Assembly (NCBI RefSeq): GCF_013401995.1
Contig: NZ_JACBJI010000002.1
Span: 483,046-547,045 of the forward strand
Direction of reading: 5' to 3'
DNA: 64,000 nt
Source: Flavobacterium agri
GTDB taxonomy: Bacteria > Bacteroidota > Bacteroidia > Flavobacteriales > Flavobacteriaceae
Shown: positions 1 through 9,028 of the stretch, piece by piece
How positions within the stretch are numbered: the first letter of the stretch is position 1
Layout of the letters: each line of letters starts with the position of its first letter
The notes under the pieces: model-generated
The model's database searches: none
Told to the model about the DNA's origin: nothing
Seen by the model: the letters and a program-made list of their open reading frames with translations, nothing else
Program-made: the position numbers and the translations under genes

Positions 1-158
1 TGCGCGCGGTTCGAATTGCGGATGATGGCCTCGGAATTGGAAAGGAAATCGGTGTTGCGCTGTACTTTCTTGGACAACAGGTAATTCGTATAGGAATCGG
101 CCGCAGAAAGCACGATGACTACCGAAAAGCCCAAAATGATTTGAGTGGACAGCTTCAT
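1..158 (-). CDS. Sensor histidine kinase, N-terminal fragment (CHASE3-like sensor)
   Basis: Only the first 52 residues lie in the window; the gene runs off the left edge. The start is the ATG at 158. The protein opens with a hydrophobic membrane segment (residues 5-20, LSTQIILGFSVVIVLS), then a Y-T-N-Y stretch and a helix with SKKVQRNTDF followed by a serine/asparagine-rich helix. This arrangement is what I know from CHASE3-containing flavobacterial histidine kinases, where an N-terminal transmembrane helix is followed by a periplasmic four-helix sensor. It is divergent from the response regulator at 276, so the two may form a pair. The kinase core itself is not visible, so the assignment is by the N-terminus only. 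Confidence 0.6.
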   Translation of the reverse strand, partial: MKLSTQIILGFSVVIVLSAADSYTNYLLSKKVQRNTDFLSNSEAIIRNSNRA

Positions 159-275
159 TGGCGAAATAATAGTGGCCGTTTTTTGAAAAATTCTGTAATA
201 TTTTTTATTTTTAAGGAAATATTAACATCCGAAAGACGGATTTCCTAAATTTACATCAATTTTAAATGCGGGCCT

Positions 276-698
276 ATGGCAATCCAGGTTATTTTGCATA
301 TCGACGACGATCCCGAAGACTGCGAACTTTTCCAGGAAGCCTTGAAGGCGGTCTCGGATGCGGAATACCACGCGATCCACGACGCGTTTAAAGCTTTGAC
401 TATCTTGAAAAGCGGCTCTATCTTGCCCGAGATCATTTTTTTGGATCTGAACATGCCCCGTATGGACGGGCGCGAATTCCTCGAAGCGATCCAAGATGAC
501 GAGAGGCTCAAAAAAATCCCGGTGATCGTGTTGTCTACATCCGACGTACGCGGGATGATGCACCAGACCAAAGGATTGCATGCCAGCGCCTACCTCACGA
601 AGCCCACAGATTACGACATGTTTAAAGAAGTGCTCAAACAAAAGCTTGCGGCCTATGTCGGTGCCGGCAATGCGAGGACTGACGATAGATTTGCCTGA
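276..698 (+). CDS. Stand-alone response regulator (REC domain only)
   Basis: A 140-residue protein that is a single receiver domain. The acidic pocket is D10-D11-D12, the phospho-acceptor is D57 in FLDLNMPRMDG, the switch serine is S87 in VLSTSD and the conserved lysine is K108 in LTKP. There is no output domain; the last ~20 residues are a polar tail. Single-domain receivers of this class often act as phosphorelay intermediates or partner with phytochrome-like or CHASE-type histidine kinases. The kinase fragment divergently encoded at 1-158 is a plausible partner. Confidence 0.9.
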   Translation: MAIQVILHIDDDPEDCELFQEALKAVSDAEYHAIHDAFKALTILKSGSILPEIIFLDLNMPRMDGREFLEAIQDDERLKKIPVIVLSTSDVRGMMHQTKGLHASAYLTKPTDYDMFKEVLKQKLAAYVGAGNARTDDRFA

Positions 699-1001
699 GT
701 CCCGGGTTGAATTTATCCACCAATCCGATTGCATGCTCGCGTTAAGGAAACGGCCTTAACCGCCAATGTGTAAATATCGGGCCTTGATACATCTTATAAA
801 GTAACAACCCGCGACAAATCCAAACAGCCTCGATAGCCAGGTAATCAAAATCTCTACGAACCTCAATGTGCCGGCCTGGGATTTGTAAACGCGTATACAC
901 TGTAAGCACAAAGAGCAATCGTCCATCAACCACGCCGAATTGTATAACGCCAACGCATCGATCGGCCCTACTTTTATCCCTAACCTTAAAAGGAAAAAAA
1001 C

Positions 1002-1136
1002 ATGAAAGATTCAAGAAACGACAGGAGCAAGAAGGCGCCCAGCAGCACGAAAAAAGCCGACGCGAAAACAGCAGCTGTAGAAAAGGCGGCCGATCAAACC
1101 GCCGAAAAACCCCATGGCAAAAGTCCTAAAAAGTAA
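1002..1136 (+). CDS. Small Lys/Ala-rich basic protein (44 aa)
   Basis: An ATG at 1002 preceded by AGGAAAAAAAC opens a 44-residue frame ending at TAA 1134-1136. It is rich in Lys, Ala and Ser (K-K-A, S-S-T-K-K motifs, ending G-K-S-P-K-K) and should be highly basic and disordered. Such short histone-H1-like tails occur among Bacteroidota general-stress genes. The upstream 735-1001 stretch holds no other gene that I can see, only a small dyad (GTTAAGG/CCTTAAC, 741-760). The next frame starts 23 nt before this one stops, so the two may be translationally coupled. The call rests on start context and composition only. Confidence 0.5.
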   Translation: MKDSRNDRSKKAPSSTKKADAKTAAVEKAADQTAEKPHGKSPKK

Positions 1137-1323
1137 TTTTGAAGGATTCGCGTTCACCGGTCCGCACAGCGACAATCCCGATGCGGAGCAAGCCGAAAAG
1201 GACCGTGGCAGCAGTGCTGACGATCATGAAACAGAGATCGACCCAGACGAACACATGATAAGGTACAAAGTACAGGAAGGACACTGTTCCCAAAGCGAAG
1301 AAGATTTTTGGCGGGGAATTTAA
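1114..1323 (+). CDS. Small acidic protein (69 aa), unknown function
   Basis: A 69-residue frame starting at ATG 1114, inside the last 23 nt of the preceding small gene and in another frame. Composition is strongly acidic (D-N-P-D-A-E-Q-A-E-K-D, H-E-T-E-I-D-P-D-E-H) with an aromatic C-terminus EEDFWRG. A perfect terminator hairpin follows within 10 nt, which supports a real transcript end here. I do not recognise the family. Acidic partner next to basic partner is suggestive of a complex but that is only inference. Confidence 0.5.
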   Translation: MAKVLKSNFEGFAFTGPHSDNPDAEQAEKDRGSSADDHETEIDPDEHMIRYKVQEGHCSQSEEDFWRGI

Positions 1324-1330
1324 AAAACAA

Positions 1331-1360
1331 GACCGGTAGAGAATATTCTACCGGTCTTTT
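1331..1360. terminator. Rho-independent terminator, probably shared by converging genes
   Basis: Perfect 10-bp stem GACCGGTAGA / TCTACCGGTC (1331-1340 and 1347-1356) with a 6-nt loop and a T-run on the + strand. It sits between the small + strand genes and the convergent glycoside hydrolase. Confidence 0.85.
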
Positions 1361-2475
1361 TATGTAACCACCTTATATGCCACGGTCTGCAACTCCAGGA
1401 TCCGATCCAGATACGGCTGGTGCACGATTCGGTTTTTCAAAACGTCCAGGTCCCAAATGCCGCACTGGCAATACCCCGAGAGGTCGTCCCAATCAGGGCG
1501 ATCGGTCACAGGATAGAGGCAGATGCCGTGAAAGTCTACGCCTTTGGCTACGGCCGCCGTACATTCGGCCATCACCTCATCGAGCCATTCGATGCGGCCT
1601 GAACCGAAATGGCCCGTCTCGGAAAGGAAAATCGGTTTGCCGTAACGCGCGTAGGCTTTTTTCAGAAGTCTCGAAAGAGGTGTACGTTCCTGCTGTTGGT
1701 CGGGCCACGCCAACGGACCGAAGGATTCGTACCATTGGCAATTCCAGTAATAATTGAATCCGAGGACATCGGCAAGAAGTTCCGAACCGCCCAATTCCGG
1801 GCACATCCGGCCCAAAATCATGTCCATCGCCTGGAATTGGTGGCTGTTGATGTCGTAAAGGTGCTCATCGGAGCAAAAATCGCTTTGGTGTATTTTCACC
1901 AAAGGCTCGACCAGCACGATGCGGCAATCCGGATCGGCAGCGCGCAACGCCCGTATGCCCAAAATGGCCGCCTTGCACAAATGGTATTTCATGTCCCACC
2001 CGCTATTGACGGCAAACGGGACCGTACCTCTCACATCGCCCGAATGCCATGCCAGAAAACTGATTTCGTTGATCGGGACTACGAACAGCCGCTCTGTCGA
2101 ATGTGCCTTGTGAAAAACCGCGAAAGCTTCGCACAATGCCGTGAACCGGTCACAGAAATGCGGATGCGTAGGATACAACCCGTCCGGATACCCGAAATGG
2201 ACCAAATCCCAAACTTGTTGTATCCCATATTCGCGTGCGGCCTCGATGCGGTGGAGCACTTCGCCGAAATCGAAGCGTCCGGGTCGGCTTTCCACGGCGC
2301 TCCAGCAAATACCTTCGCGTACGGTTTTGATCCCGGCTTCGGCCAACAGTGCGTAATCTTCACGAACGCGTACGTCGTGCTCGGTCTCGCGCAACAGGTT
2401 TATGCGCGTTCCCGAGCGGTTGATGTGATCGGCGCATTCGTATCCGCCCATTATGAAGGATCGGAAGAAACTCAT
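1360..2475 (-). CDS. Clan GH-A glycoside hydrolase-like protein
   Basis: A 371-residue soluble TIM-barrel protein without a signal peptide. It shows the clan GH-A signature: acid/base E137 in VPINEISF and likely nucleophile E286 in IFLSETGH, with E/R-rich early strand KTVREGICWS. The exact GH family (GH1-, GH5- or GH42-like) cannot be set by eye. It overlaps glf by ATGA at 2472-2475 and is the last gene of a three-gene operon (glycosyltransferase, glf, this). A cytoplasmic hydrolase co-transcribed with UDP-galactopyranose mutase suggests turnover or trimming of a galactofuranose-containing glycan or its precursor; that is inference. Confidence 0.65.
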   Translation of the reverse strand: MSFFRSFIMGGYECADHINRSGTRINLLRETEHDVRVREDYALLAEAGIKTVREGICWSAVESRPGRFDFGEVLHRIEAAREYGIQQVWDLVHFGYPDGLYPTHPHFCDRFTALCEAFAVFHKAHSTERLFVVPINEISFLAWHSGDVRGTVPFAVNSGWDMKYHLCKAAILGIRALRAADPDCRIVLVEPLVKIHQSDFCSDEHLYDINSHQFQAMDMILGRMCPELGGSELLADVLGFNYYWNCQWYESFGPLAWPDQQQERTPLSRLLKKAYARYGKPIFLSETGHFGSGRIEWLDEVMAECTAAVAKGVDFHGICLYPVTDRPDWDDLSGYCQCGIWDLDVLKNRIVHQPYLDRILELQTVAYKVVT

Positions 2476-3602
2476 GCGGCCGTGGTTTTCGGCAAGACCT
2501 GGAGCGAATCGAACAAGTCGAGCGCATTCTTGAAGGCCTGGTCCATGTTGAAATACTTGTAGTTGGCCAGGCGGCCCACGAAATGCACGTCGGGCAGTTT
2601 GTCGGCTTCGATCTTGTACTGGGCGTAGATTTCCTGGTTGCGCGGGTTCGGAACCGGATAATACGGCTCGCCCTCGTCTACGGTAAATTCTTTTACCACG
2701 GTTGTTTTGCCCGATTTTTGGTTGCCGAAATGCTTGTATTCGATGATGCGCGTGAAATCCACGTCCGTTCCCGGATAATTCACGACGGAGTTTTCCTGGT
2801 AGAATTCCACCACATGCGTCTCCGAAACGAAATTGATCGAACGGTACTCGAGCTTTTCTACCAAACTATGCTTGAAATCGAAAAAGCGGTCGACAGGCCC
2901 GGTGTAAAAAAGTTTTTCGTATCCCGAAATCGAATCGGCGATGTCGAAATAATCGGTGTCGAGCAGAATTTCTATGTCGGGATGCTGCAGCATGTTCGCG
3001 AAAAGCTGGGTGTACCCGCCTTTTGGCAACGCCTGGTGCACATCCGAAAAATAACGGTCGTCCAGGTTATGGCGTACGGGAATGCGGTTCAGCACCGAGG
3101 CATCGAGCTCTTCGGGATATTTGTCCCATTGCTTTTTGGTGTAATGACGGAACATTTTCTCGTAAAGCGCCTCACCCACACGGTCCAGTACGGCTTCGCG
3201 TCCGTTTTGGGGATCGGCGAACGCGGTCCTGTTGCGTTCGAGCCAGTCCTGCATTTCGGCTTCCGAAGTGATCTTTTCGTCGAACAGCGTGTTCACGGTG
3301 GTGATGTTCACCGGGATCGGGACAGTCTTGTCGCCGACCCTGGCGACCACTTTGTGTTCCCAAGCGTACCAATCCGAGAAGCGGTTCACATATTCCCAAA
3401 CGTCCCGTTCGTTGGTATGGAACAGGTGCGCCCCGTATTTAGAAACCAAAATACCGTTCCCGTCTACATAATCGTAGCAGTTCCCGGCGATGTGCGCGCG
3501 TTTTTCGATGACCAGGACTTTCTTTCCTGTCGAGGCGTAACGCTCGGCCAACACGGCACCGGAAATACCGGCGCCTATAATTACGATATCTGCTTTTCTC
3601 AT
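2472..3602 (-). CDS. glf: UDP-galactopyranose mutase
   Basis: Flavoenzyme that interconverts UDP-galactopyranose and UDP-galactofuranose, donor for galactofuranosyl glycans. The 376-residue protein begins MRKADIVIIGAGISGAVLAE, a Rossmann FAD-binding motif, followed by the family's HIAGNCYD, YGAHLFHTN and FSDWYAWEHKV blocks and the C-terminal VGRLANYKYFNMDQ. I chose ATG 3602 rather than an upstream in-frame ATG because it overlaps the stop of the upstream glycosyltransferase (ATGA) and the FAD motif starts at once. The downstream hydrolase overlaps its stop in the same way. Length and motifs are those of a complete enzyme. Confidence 0.95.
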   Translation of the reverse strand: MRKADIVIIGAGISGAVLAERYASTGKKVLVIEKRAHIAGNCYDYVDGNGILVSKYGAHLFHTNERDVWEYVNRFSDWYAWEHKVVARVGDKTVPIPVNITTVNTLFDEKITSEAEMQDWLERNRTAFADPQNGREAVLDRVGEALYEKMFRHYTKKQWDKYPEELDASVLNRIPVRHNLDDRYFSDVHQALPKGGYTQLFANMLQHPDIEILLDTDYFDIADSISGYEKLFYTGPVDRFFDFKHSLVEKLEYRSINFVSETHVVEFYQENSVVNYPGTDVDFTRIIEYKHFGNQKSGKTTVVKEFTVDEGEPYYPVPNPRNQEIYAQYKIEADKLPDVHFVGRLANYKYFNMDQAFKNALDLFDSLQVLPKTTAA

Positions 3603-4723
3603 GACGCCGGTTGTTTCATTTGTTGCTTCATGGCCGAAACGGTCGCGTCCCAAGAGGTCTTTCGCAGTATTTCAGAATAGTCCGACGGATAACGGTCCGC
3701 AAAGGACAATATCCTGCTTATGGCCGATTTGAATCCCGACGCGCTGTCGACCAGTTCCACGCAATTGGAGTAATCGCGCACGACGTCGGAGATACGCGTG
3801 GAGATGATCGGTTTCCCCGCGGCCATATATTCCAATGTCTTGGTCGGGCTGATGAATCTCGTGGCGTCGTTGAGCGCGAACGGCATCATGGCGATGTCGA
3901 ACGCCTTGACGTAATTCGGCAACTCGGAATACGATTTGATCCCGAGATAATGGATGTTCCCGGCACGCGGCAGTTCGTCTTCCCCGATTTTGGCCAAAGG
4001 ACCTATCATCACGAACGATACCTCTGTGTTTTCAGAGGCCGTTTGCGAGAGCAGCCCCAAATCGATGCGCTCGTCTATGACGCCGAAATAGCCGACGATC
4101 GGATGCGGTATCGAAACGATGTCCTCAGGCGTCAGAATCCCGTTCAGGGCCTGCGCGAAATGCGGTTGGTCTACCGAGCTAGGGAAACAATGCACGTTCG
4201 GGTGCAGGTCTTTTTTGGATTCGAACAGCGATTTCCCGCCCGTAAAGACGACGTCGGCGCAACCGATCAGGAATTTTTCCTGGCTGATCAGCGATTGGGG
4301 CGCGCCCTTGAACAACGTCAGTTCGTCCATGCAGTCGTACACGATGCTGTCGAATCCGATCTGGTCGATCAGCGGCGAGAAAGCGGCCGAATAGAACCAT
4401 CCGACGGCGATGGAATCGCTCTTCATGTACTCCTTAAGCAGCGGCCCGATAGACTCTATGTCGCTGACGCGCGGCTGGAGCACGTGAAGCGTATCGGAAA
4501 TATCGATACGTCTTGAGGTATTTTCCTCGTCCGGCGAAAATCCGATCGGTTCCTCGACAAAAAGGACACGGCGATCCCGGGAAAGGCGGCTGATGATATG
4601 TTGCGGACGTTGGTAGACGAATTCCCACCGCAAGTGGCAAAAAACGACTACATCATATCCTTGGTTTTCTTGCTCCAGTTCATGCCCGGGCAACTCCGGC
4701 GCTGCGGTTTGCAGATTCTTCAT
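3599..4723 (-). CDS. Glycosyltransferase, GT4-like (GT-B fold)
   Basis: A 374-residue protein with GT-B layout: an N-terminal half starting at FCHLRWEFVYQRPQHI (a motif typical of this family), a central strand HPIVGYFGVIDERID opening the C-terminal Rossmann domain, and an acceptor-proximal FISPTKTLEYMAAGKPIIST segment in the place of the E-x7-E donor-binding motif. It is the first gene of the operon with glf, so it may use UDP-galactofuranose or act on the same glycan. ATG 4723 (MKNLQ) is preferred to the ATG seven codons upstream; the choice is not certain. Confidence 0.8.
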   Translation of the reverse strand: MKNLQTAAPELPGHELEQENQGYDVVVFCHLRWEFVYQRPQHIISRLSRDRRVLFVEEPIGFSPDEENTSRRIDISDTLHVLQPRVSDIESIGPLLKEYMKSDSIAVGWFYSAAFSPLIDQIGFDSIVYDCMDELTLFKGAPQSLISQEKFLIGCADVVFTGGKSLFESKKDLHPNVHCFPSSVDQPHFAQALNGILTPEDIVSIPHPIVGYFGVIDERIDLGLLSQTASENTEVSFVMIGPLAKIGEDELPRAGNIHYLGIKSYSELPNYVKAFDIAMMPFALNDATRFISPTKTLEYMAAGKPIISTRISDVVRDYSNCVELVDSASGFKSAISRILSFADRYPSDYSEILRKTSWDATVSAMKQQMKQPAS

Positions 4724-4936
4724 ATGGTGTGCGTATTGATACAACGAATAAATCCCGATCGATCCGGGAGCGCAGATGTGCTGGAAGTAATGGAGAAAAA
4801 TGCGCGAAACGCGTAGAAAAGTCCTTCAGGCGTAACAACCTGTCTTGGGCATAAATGGCATTACAAATTTAGGAGGCCGGCAGGCGATCCGGCTTACATG
4901 ATTAAAGGCCACTGTGGCATCATTCGCGTCAGGCCG

Positions 4937-4961
4937 TAAAAAAACCCGCTTTGGAGCGGGT
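4937..4961 (-). terminator. Rho-independent terminator of the DUF892/catalase side
   Basis: On the - strand the stem is ACCCGCT/AGCGGGT (4944-4950, 4955-4961) followed by seven T residues, 20 nt past the stop of the DUF892 gene. Confidence 0.8.
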
Positions 4962-4979
4962 CTGTGATTCGGGGGTCGT

Positions 4980-5531
4980 TTATTCGTCTTCGGACGAAGC
5001 ATCGGCATTGACCGATCCGTTGGCGACATCGCTAAGAAGCGTGTCGGCTTCTTTTTCTTCCGATAAGGTTTGCGCCAGGATTTCGGCAGCATCGTTTTCG
5101 CCCAATGTCCTGGCGAACGACACCAACGTTCCGTAGGTCGCGATCTCGTAGTGTTCGACTTTCTGCGCCGCGGCGATTATACCCGCATCGCGCACCGGCC
5201 CGGGCACGGTTTCCTCGAGGATGTTTTCGCCTTCCTTTATGAGGCCGGCCATCGCTTCGCATTTTTTACCCTCAGCCTCTTCGCCGATGATGTCGAATAT
5301 GTCTTCGAGCCGTTCCACCTGGTTGACCGTAACGGCCAGGTGGTCGTCGATAGCCGAAACCAGCGCAGGCGAGGTCGCGTTGTCGCGCATTTTCGGAAGC
5401 GCCTTTACCAATGCGTTCTCGGCCCAGTAAATGTCCTTGAGCGCATCGACAAACAAAAGTCTCAGGTTGGTTGCGGCGTCATTGGCCGGTTCTACTAGTT
5501 TTCCTTTTTCAAGGTTATTCTTGTTTTCCAT
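4980..5531 (-). CDS. DUF892 (YciE/YciF-like) ferritin-fold stress protein
   Basis: A 183-residue four-helix-bundle protein. Recognisable DUF892 blocks are LRLLFVDALKDIYWAENAL, the E-x2-H-type metal-site helices around VEHYEIATYGTL and the C-terminal LAQTLSEEKEAD. The family binds a di-metal centre and is induced by osmotic and oxidative stress; its chemistry is not settled. The start at ATG 5531 is chosen because the preceding in-frame stretch overlaps the catalase C-terminus. It follows katE by 7 nt, so both are probably co-transcribed. Confidence 0.88.
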   Translation of the reverse strand: MENKNNLEKGKLVEPANDAATNLRLLFVDALKDIYWAENALVKALPKMRDNATSPALVSAIDDHLAVTVNQVERLEDIFDIIGEEAEGKKCEAMAGLIKEGENILEETVPGPVRDAGIIAAAQKVEHYEIATYGTLVSFARTLGENDAAEILAQTLSEEKEADTLLSDVANGSVNADASSEDE

Positions 5532-5538
5532 GATTGTG

Positions 5539-7695
5539 TTATGAATATTCCAGGGCTTCACGCGCCCATATACGGTGCTGCGATACGGCAGCGATAAAAT
5601 TTTCTGTAAAGGAACCCTTGTCGGAATCACCGAAGACCAGGCCTTCATCCGAACTTTCGGCTTTTTGGGCGAATCGCGTGCCCGACATCAGTTCGATGCC
5701 TTCGGCTTCGGCTCCTATGACCTTGCAGTGTTTGTAGGCCTCGTTGACGAAATCGAGTACGTCGTCGTTTTCAGACAGCACATTCAGGCCGAGTCCGCCG
5801 GGTACGTAAACCGCGTCGAACAGGACCGATGAAGCGGTCAGGAACGTGAAGTCGACCGGCAATTGACCGCCTTTGTCCGTATCGATAAAACCGAGATGAG
5901 GTGCGATGATGCAAGCTTTCGCGCCTTCGGCAAGCAAAGCCGATTTCAGTGTCGCCACTTGTTCTTCTGAAACACCGTCGGCACAGACGAACGCGACCTT
6001 TCGCGACGAGATCGTGGGGGCGACGGTCGGATTTTTGATCATGCTCAACGCATCCGACGACTCCACGGCCTGCCGGCGGAATGCCGGCTCGTGTTTCTGG
6101 TGGTCGTCGTCTGCAGAAACGCCGTGGTTCATAGGTGTTTCGGGTTTTGCGGGGACTTCCAGGCCAAGTCCTTTGGCTACTTCGGCGGCGAGGTCTCCGT
6201 CCACCTGAGACAAAAGCCCGAGCATCCTCACGCGGATCGCGGTGGTTTCGACTTTGCCCAATTCGAACCGCAGGGCACGCACGATATGCAGTTTCTCCAC
6301 ATCGGTCTGGCTGTCGAAAAACAGTTTCGCCTGGCTGAAATGGTCCGAAAAGCTGTCGCTGCGCTCGCGGACTTTGTGCGCGTCGATGCGTTCGTTGAAG
6401 CTGGAAAACCCGCCTTCGGCAATCTTGGCCTGGTACGGGCAGCCACCGCCGAGCGAGTTCGGATGATAACTCACGCGCCCGATGTTGATTTCCTGGCGCA
6501 TGTGCCCGTCGCGCTGGTTGTTGTGCATCGTGCTGATCGTACGGTTGATCGGGATTTCGTGGAAATTAGGGCTCCCCAACCGTGACAGTTGCGTATCGGT
6601 ATACGAAAAAAGACGACCCTGCAACAGCGGATCGTTCGAAAAATCGATGCCCGGAACGACGTGCCCCGGGTGGAAAGCGATCTGTTCGGTCTCGGCAAAG
6701 AAATTATCGGGGTTGCGGTTGAGCACCATTTTTCCGATCACCGTCACCGGGACGATTTCTTCGGGAACGAGCTTGGTCGGATCCAAAAGATCGAAATCGA
6801 ACTTGTCCTCGTCTTCGGCCGGGATCACCTGCACGCCGAATTCCCATTCGGGGAAATGCCCCATTTCGATGGCTTCCCAGAGATCTTGTCGGTGAAAGTC
6901 GGGATTCTTGCCCGATATCTTCTGGGCTTCGTCCCAAACTACGGCATGCGTGCCTAATTTCGGCTTCCAGTGGAACTTCACGAAATGGGATTCGCCCTGT
7001 TCGTTGATGAGCCTGAAGGTATGCACGCCGAATCCTTCCATCATGCGGTAGCTTCTCGGGATGGCACGGTCAGACATGGTCCACATGATCATGTGCATCG
7101 ATTCGGGCATGAGCGAGATGAAGTCCCAAAACGTGTCGTGTGCCGAAGCGGCCTGCGGGATCTCGTTGTGCGGCTCGGGTTTTACGGCATGTACCAGATC
7201 CGGGAATTTCGCCGCGTCCTGTATAAAGAATACGGGGATGTTGTTGCCCACGAGGTCGTATATGCCTTCATCGGTGTAGAACTTGACCGAAAATCCCCTT
7301 ACGTCGCGGGCCAGATCGGTGGATCCTCTTGAACCCGCCACGGTAGAAAATCGGGTGAACACGGGCGTGCGCTTGCCTGCTTGCGACAGGAATCCGGCTT
7401 TTGTGAACTGCGGGATCGGGTTGGTCACCTCGAAATACCCGTGCGCGCCAGAACCTCTCGCGTGCACGATCCTTTCGGGGATGCGCTCGTGGTCGAAATG
7501 GGTGATCTTCTCGCGCAGGATGAAATCTTCGAGCAAAGACGGCCCGCGCTCGCCTGCTTTCAAGGAGTTGTTGTCGTCGTTGATCCTTACGCCCTGGTCG
7601 GTGGTCATGAATTTGTTGGCGGCGTCGGATTTATTCTGGAGCAGGTCTTTCTGTTTGCCTTCCTGCCCTTTTATGGGATGTTCCTGGTTCTTCAT
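5539..7695 (-). CDS. katE: Large-subunit catalase (HPII type) with C-terminal DJ-1/PfpI-like domain
   Basis: Decomposes hydrogen peroxide. The 718-residue length fits clade-2 catalases. The distal haem histidine lies in IVHARGSGAHGYFEV, the proximal tyrosine in RLFSYTDTQLSRLG, and the NADPH-region/wrapping blocks follow in order. From about residue 575 a flavodoxin-like DJ-1/PfpI domain begins (KVAFVCADGVSEEQV ... YVPGGLGL ... VIGAEAEGIE). At the nucleophile elbow Ala stands where DJ-1 enzymes carry Cys, as expected for the inactive domain of HPII enzymes. Start ATG 7695 (MKNQEH) preferred over an upstream in-frame ATG. It is followed at once by the DUF892 stress gene. Confidence 0.95.
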   Translation of the reverse strand: MKNQEHPIKGQEGKQKDLLQNKSDAANKFMTTDQGVRINDDNNSLKAGERGPSLLEDFILREKITHFDHERIPERIVHARGSGAHGYFEVTNPIPQFTKAGFLSQAGKRTPVFTRFSTVAGSRGSTDLARDVRGFSVKFYTDEGIYDLVGNNIPVFFIQDAAKFPDLVHAVKPEPHNEIPQAASAHDTFWDFISLMPESMHMIMWTMSDRAIPRSYRMMEGFGVHTFRLINEQGESHFVKFHWKPKLGTHAVVWDEAQKISGKNPDFHRQDLWEAIEMGHFPEWEFGVQVIPAEDEDKFDFDLLDPTKLVPEEIVPVTVIGKMVLNRNPDNFFAETEQIAFHPGHVVPGIDFSNDPLLQGRLFSYTDTQLSRLGSPNFHEIPINRTISTMHNNQRDGHMRQEINIGRVSYHPNSLGGGCPYQAKIAEGGFSSFNERIDAHKVRERSDSFSDHFSQAKLFFDSQTDVEKLHIVRALRFELGKVETTAIRVRMLGLLSQVDGDLAAEVAKGLGLEVPAKPETPMNHGVSADDDHQKHEPAFRRQAVESSDALSMIKNPTVAPTISSRKVAFVCADGVSEEQVATLKSALLAEGAKACIIAPHLGFIDTDKGGQLPVDFTFLTASSVLFDAVYVPGGLGLNVLSENDDVLDFVNEAYKHCKVIGAEAEGIELMSGTRFAQKAESSDEGLVFGDSDKGSFTENFIAAVSQHRIWAREALEYS

Positions 7696-7795
7696 AGTGT
7701 CGGTTTGTGATGCATCAAAGGGACGCAAAATAAAACCGGCGCGGTTACACAATTCTACGGGAACGATATAGCATTAATGCATTTGGCTCAAAGTG

Positions 7796-9028
7796 TCAGA
7801 TCCACCGGTTTATGACCCTGTTGAACGACAATCCCTGGACGACGACCGAAAACACGACGATGAAAAAACTGCCTGAGATAATGAAGGGACGGTAAGGCGA
7901 ATCGGGCAACGACAATGCAAGGGCGACCGATATGCCTCCGCGCAGCCCGCCCCAGGTCAGGATCTTGATGCTGCTGGCGTGCAGCTTCAACCTGTCGCGC
8001 AGTAACCTGATCGGGGCGGCGATACTCAACATGCGCGAAAAAAGCAATATGGCGATCACACCGATCCCGCCCAAAAGCGAAAGGCCGTCCACCGATACCG
8101 ATACCATCTGGAATCCCAAAAGCAGGAACAGTATGGTGTTGAGCAGGCCGTCGAGCAGTTCCCATATTTTTTCGAGGCTTCCGTGCATCCCGCCTATCTT
8201 GCGCTGGTCGAAAGACGAATCGGCGATGAGCAGGCCTGCGCAGACTACAGCCAGCGGTACCGAAAAATGGAACATGCTCCCGCATACCGACAAAACCAGC
8301 ACCAGGCTCAGGGAGAGCATGACGATGTCTTCGAAGACTTTCATGCGGCGCATCATTTGATTCGAGAGGTAGCCAAAAATAAGGCCCGCCGCCATACCGC
8401 CGATGATTTCGCGCAGTACGAGCGTCGTAATTCCTTTTAGCGAAAGGACGTTGTCTGCAGAAACCGTCAGGTCGAGGAAAATGAAGAACAGCACGATGCC
8501 TATTCCGTCGTTGAACAGGGATTCACCGTGTATGATGGTCCTCAGGTTGTCGGGCACACGTGAAGTCTTGAGCAAAGCCGAGGCGGCGATCGCATCGGTC
8601 GGGGATATCAGGGCACCGAAAAGAAGGCAGTAGATGAACGGCGGGCTGCGGTCGAAAAAAGTCAGCCCCAACCAAAGCAAAGTCGCGAAAGCGAGGGCCG
8701 ATATCATGACGCTCAACGTACTCAGCCATAGGATGCCCCTGACATTTTTCCTCAATTTCGGGACGTCGGATTGGAGTGCCCCGGCAAACAACATGAAGCC
8801 CAGCATCACATCGAGCAATATCTTGGAAAAATCGACAGCACCCGAAAGGCGCGATAAGAAAACCGCAGCCGCAGGAAACAAGCGGCTCGCGAATACGGCA
8901 AGTACCGATACCACGATCGACAGTACCATGATGCCTACCACACCGGGCAGTTTCATCCATCGGGCGTTGATGTAGCCGAATAAGGTGCAGAGTACGCAAA
9001 TCGCGGTGATGATCAGCAGGAAGTCCAT
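7796..9028 (-). CDS. Cation/proton antiporter, CPA1 family
   Basis: A 410-residue polytopic membrane protein with about 12 hydrophobic segments. CPA1 landmarks are ALISPTDAIAASALL (transport-site aspartate), the HGESLFNDGIGIVLF helix and TWGGLRGGISVALALSLP near the C-terminus. There is no long cytosolic tail. It probably exchanges Na+ or K+ for H+ and fits the neighbouring stress genes. ATG 9028 (MDFLL) directly precedes the first membrane helix, so it is chosen over an upstream in-frame ATG. Confidence 0.9.
   Translation of the reverse strand: MDFLLIITAICVLCTLFGYINARWMKLPGVVGIMVLSIVVSVLAVFASRLFPAAAVFLSRLSGAVDFSKILLDVMLGFMLFAGALQSDVPKLRKNVRGILWLSTLSVMISALAFATLLWLGLTFFDRSPPFIYCLLFGALISPTDAIAASALLKTSRVPDNLRTIIHGESLFNDGIGIVLFFIFLDLTVSADNVLSLKGITTLVLREIIGGMAAGLIFGYLSNQMMRRMKVFEDIVMLSLSLVLVLSVCGSMFHFSVPLAVVCAGLLIADSSFDQRKIGGMHGSLEKIWELLDGLLNTILFLLLGFQMVSVSVDGLSLLGGIGVIAILLFSRMLSIAAPIRLLRDRLKLHASSIKILTWGGLRGGISVALALSLPDSPYRPFIISGSFFIVVFSVVVQGLSFNRVINRWI

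Noticed and set aside
741..760. Terminator after the first response regulator
   Set aside because: The GTTAAGG/CCTTAAC dyad is short and has no T-run.
1609..2562. 317-codon open frame on the + strand opposite the glycoside hydrolase
   Set aside because: Antisense to a gene with clear catalytic motifs; no start context or recognisable product. The same holds for 2583-3680 and 3611-4516.
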